In this document: piece after piece, positions 6,076 through 7,772 of the stretch
How the letters are laid out: each line of letters opens with the position of its first letter
Position numbering within the stretch: the first letter of the stretch is position 1
DNA from: an uncultured Mollicutes bacterium
Lineage (GTDB): Bacteria; Bacillota_I; Bacilli_A; UBA3375
Direction: 5' to 3'
DNA length: 7,772 bases
Assembly (NCBI GenBank): GCA_947313935.1
Contig: CAMZNW010000060.1
Span: forward strand, 1 to 7,772
Made by a program: the position numbers and the translations under genes
Notes under the pieces: model-generated
What the model was told of the DNA's origin: nothing
The model's input: the letters and a program-made list of their open reading frames with translations, nothing else
Databases searched by the model: none

Positions 6076-6818
6076 AAACACAAAAAACAACTAGTAATCC
6101 AATTTTTAAAGAAGTTCAAAAAAGTACAAAAACTTTTAATGCAGTTGAGGTGAAAGCAGTATCTAGAAATGGGGTTTTTAGTAAAACGTTATTAGGAGTA
6201 CTTGTATTTTTTGGTACAATGATTTTTGCGATGCAAAATCCTACAATAATGCAAATGACAAGTTCAATTTTATTTATGATTATGTCAACAATTGTAATTA
6301 TTTATTTAACAATTCAAGTAGCTAAAAATCCAGAAAAAGCAAAAGTTGTATTTTATGGATATGCTATTATTGAAGGGTTATGGATGAGTTCATTTGTGTA
6401 TGTTATGAATTCATATACTGGTTCAAATGTTGGATTTCAAGCTGCTGGAATAGTATTTATAATTTTTGTAATGATGTTATTTATTTATGAAGCATATCCA
6501 AATTTTTTCAATAAAATAGCACCAGCTTATACAGTTGTTATGTTTGGAGTATTTGCAATTTTAATGGTGAACTTTTTCATGTCTTTATTTGGAGCTGGAA
6601 TAAGTTTTGGTTCAACATTTGATGTTATTTTAACATTAGTATTAGCTATAATGGCTTCTTTAACTTATTTACGTGATTTTCAAACAGTTGATTTAATGGT
6701 TCAAAACAAACTACCAAAATCATATGAATATGTTGCAGCATTAGGTTTATTAAGTACAACAATATGGTTATATATTGAAATAGTACGTTTATTAGCAATA
6801 TTTTCAAAACGCGATTAA
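6072..6818 (+). CDS. Bax inhibitor-1/YccA-like seven-helix membrane protein
   Basis: A 248-residue multi-pass membrane protein. Predicted helices lie near 38-54, 62-83, 92-112, 121-139, 152-172, 183-201 and 220-243, matching the seven-helix BI-1 fold. The cytoplasmic N-terminal 37 residues contain SNPIF (8-12), typical of the bacterial 'Bax inhibitor 1 like' subgroup, and the family's EG motif appears at E101-G102 (AIIEGLW). Acidic residues D184 in helix 6 and D202/D207 just after it may correspond to the pH-sensing aspartates of Bacillus YetJ, a BI-1 homologue described as a pH-sensitive Ca2+ leak channel; the exact alignment is uncertain. It starts inside the stop of the CorC-like gene (ATGA) with AAGGAG at 6061-6066, and ends in a TAATG overlap with tadA. 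A role in divalent-cation or membrane-stress homeostasis is inferred from family and neighbour. Confidence 0.85.
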   Translation: MKTQKTTSNPIFKEVQKSTKTFNAVEVKAVSRNGVFSKTLLGVLVFFGTMIFAMQNPTIMQMTSSILFMIMSTIVIIYLTIQVAKNPEKAKVVFYGYAIIEGLWMSSFVYVMNSYTGSNVGFQAAGIVFIIFVMMLFIYEAYPNFFNKIAPAYTVVMFGVFAILMVNFFMSLFGAGISFGSTFDVILTLVLAIMASLTYLRDFQTVDLMVQNKLPKSYEYVAALGLLSTTIWLYIEIVRLLAIFSKRD

Positions 6819-7252
6819 TGAATAATTATATGAATTATGCAAATGATTTAGCTAAACAAGCATTTCATGAAAATGAAGTGCCTGTTGGTTGTATTATTAT
6901 TCATAAAAATAAAATCATTGCAGCAACTTATAATACCAGAGAAAATACTCAAGATTTATTTGCTCATGCTGAATTAAAGGCTTTAAAATCAGCTAATATA
7001 AAACTTCAAACTTGGAAGTTAGCTGATTGTGAAATGTATGTGACAGTTGAGCCGTGTTTAATGTGTTATGGTGCTATTATCCAATCAAGAATAAAAAAAG
7101 TTTACATAGGTAGTATTCAAGATGAAAAAAAATCGAGCAGTTATAAAGGATATATTAATAATGATTTAATTATTGATGAAAGTTTAATTAATGATACATC
7201 TAAAAAATTAATGCAAGATTTGTTTATAAAATTAAGGGGTAAAAAATGTTAG
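6818..7252 (+). CDS. tadA: tRNA-specific adenosine-34 deaminase TadA
   Basis: TadA converts A34 to inosine in tRNA-Arg(ACG), letting one tRNA read CGU, CGC and CGA; CGT and CGA are common arginine codons in this window. The 144-residue protein shows the zinc cytidine/deoxycytidylate deaminase fold: NEVPVGCIII (19-28), H50-A-E52 (zinc ligand and catalytic glutamate) and VEPC80-L-M-C83 with two further zinc ligands, then YGAIIQSRIKKVYIGS. The usual DPTAHAE is DLFAHAE here, so the two residues after Asp differ while the catalytic ones are kept. A nucleoside or guanine deaminase is less likely because of the VEPCLMCYGAIIQSRI segment and the N-terminus (MNNYMNYANDLAKQA), which fits TadA. The start forms TAATG with the preceding stop and has no clear Shine-Dalgarno, implying coupling. 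It overlaps serS by 7 nt. Confidence 0.93.
   Translation: MNNYMNYANDLAKQAFHENEVPVGCIIIHKNKIIAATYNTRENTQDLFAHAELKALKSANIKLQTWKLADCEMYVTVEPCLMCYGAIIQSRIKKVYIGSIQDEKKSSSYKGYINNDLIIDESLINDTSKKLMQDLFIKLRGKKC
7234..7239 (+). promoter_or_regulatory. Shine-Dalgarno site for serS
   Basis: AAGGGG lies 6 nt before the serS ATG at 7246, within the last codons of tadA, and supports that start. Confidence 0.65.
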
Positions 7253-7772
7253 ATATTAAAGATATTTTGAAAAATACTCAAAGTTATATTGATAATTTAA
7301 ATAAAAGAAATAAAGATTATCAAAATGAAATTACTAAGATGATATTAATATATCAAGAATATTTAAAAGAATTAAAAATAGTTGAAGATTGTCAAGCTAT
7401 TATTAATGAAAATTCAAAATTAATTGGAACTTATAAACGTGAAAATAAAAATATTGATGAGTTATTAAATAGTATTAATAACGCAAAAGAAAAAATTTCA
7501 CAAACAAAAGTTTCAAGTTTAAAAAAAGAATATGAACAAATTTTAATGTTATTACCAAATATTATTGATGATGATACGATAATTGGAAAAAATGAAGATG
7601 ATAATAAAGTTATTAAAGTATGGGGAGAAAAACCAACATTTGATTCCAATATTTGTGATCATGCTAAAATTGGTGAAATAGTTGATGGAATTGATTTGAA
7701 ACGTGCAGCTAAATTATCTAAAGCACGTTTTGTTATTACAAAAGGTGAAATTGCCAAATTAGAAAGAGCAAT
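7246..7772 (+). CDS. serS: Seryl-tRNA synthetase, N-terminal part (cut by the window end)
   Basis: Seryl-tRNA synthetase charges tRNA-Ser with serine via seryl-adenylate. The first 175 codons are present and still open at the window end. The start MLDIKDIL matches the family's MLDIK start. Residues about 10-100 are lysine/glutamate/asparagine-rich and helical, fitting the two-helix coiled-coil arm that grips the long variable arm of tRNA-Ser. The transition to the catalytic core follows as MLLPNI (about 97-102), then GKNEDDNKVIKVWGEKP (114-130), DHAKIGEIVDGIDLKRAAKLSKARFVITKG (about 138-167) and LERA. These are diagnostic class-II SerRS elements (N-E-D-D-N, W/G, R-A-A-K-x-S-x-A-R-F). Motifs 1-3 of the active site lie beyond the window. 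It overlaps tadA by 7 nt. Confidence 0.95.
   Translation, partial: MLDIKDILKNTQSYIDNLNKRNKDYQNEITKMILIYQEYLKELKIVEDCQAIINENSKLIGTYKRENKNIDELLNSINNAKEKISQTKVSSLKKEYEQILMLLPNIIDDDTIIGKNEDDNKVIKVWGEKPTFDSNICDHAKIGEIVDGIDLKRAAKLSKARFVITKGEIAKLERA

Noticed and set aside
7431..7649. Reverse-strand open frame of 72 codons opposite serS
   Set aside because: It is antisense to clear seryl-tRNA synthetase sequence; its Ser/Phe/Ile-rich composition is what the complement of AT-rich Lys/Glu/Asn coding sequence gives.
1..7772. CRISPR array, insertion sequence, tRNA/rRNA gene, toxin-antitoxin or defence system, including an HD-domain nucleotide-depletion defence
   Set aside because: No direct-repeat arrays, transposase motifs, terminal inverted repeats or RNA-gene signatures seen. 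The HD protein resembles housekeeping YwfO-type dNTPases and sits among housekeeping genes, with no defence partner nearby.

Overview
The window is a compact, one-directional stretch of housekeeping and small accessory genes from a very AT-rich bacterium (GC roughly a quarter by eye). All supported genes are on the + strand. They are packed with gaps of 0-13 nt or short overlaps (TAATG, ATGA), except for one 118-nt gap at 3815-3932. UGA acts as a stop (trmL and the CorC-like gene both end in TGA) and tryptophan is always TGG, so the code is the standard bacterial one. An RNA polymerase delta subunit (RpoE), a DUF1934/YwiB-like neighbour and a YwfO-type HD hydrolase together point to a low-GC Bacillota or Mollicutes lineage that did not reassign UGA, such as an Acholeplasma- or Izemoplasma-like organism. 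It is not a Mycoplasma or Spiroplasma. The exact taxon cannot be fixed from this sequence.

Block 1 (1-3814): the C-terminal ~605 residues of a UvrD/PcrA-type superfamily 1 helicase (5' end cut by the window), a single-domain rhodanese, a 75-residue five-cysteine protein resembling DUF1450/YuzB, an HD-domain phosphohydrolase of the YwfO/SAMHD1-like class, and a DUF1934 beta-barrel protein. These look like one co-transcribed run.

Gap (3815-3932): no gene and no convincing terminator. It holds a probable extended -10 promoter and a good Shine-Dalgarno site for rpoE.

Block 2 (3933-7772): rpoE (delta subunit), trmL (tRNA wobble 2'-O-methyltransferase), a CNNM/CorC-like membrane protein with CBS domains, a seven-helix Bax inhibitor-1-like membrane protein, tadA (tRNA wobble adenosine deaminase) and the first 175 codons of serS (seryl-tRNA synthetase), which runs off the window. 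The theme is transcription and translation fidelity, with a pair of predicted ion-homeostasis membrane proteins in the middle.

I see no mobile element, CRISPR array, RNA gene, toxin-antitoxin pair or phage-defence module, and no clear new system. The points most worth a second look are the rhodanese/five-cysteine pair, the CorC/BI-1 coupled membrane pair, the helicase that seems to lack the usual C-terminal RNA-polymerase-binding region, and the very short acidic tail on delta.
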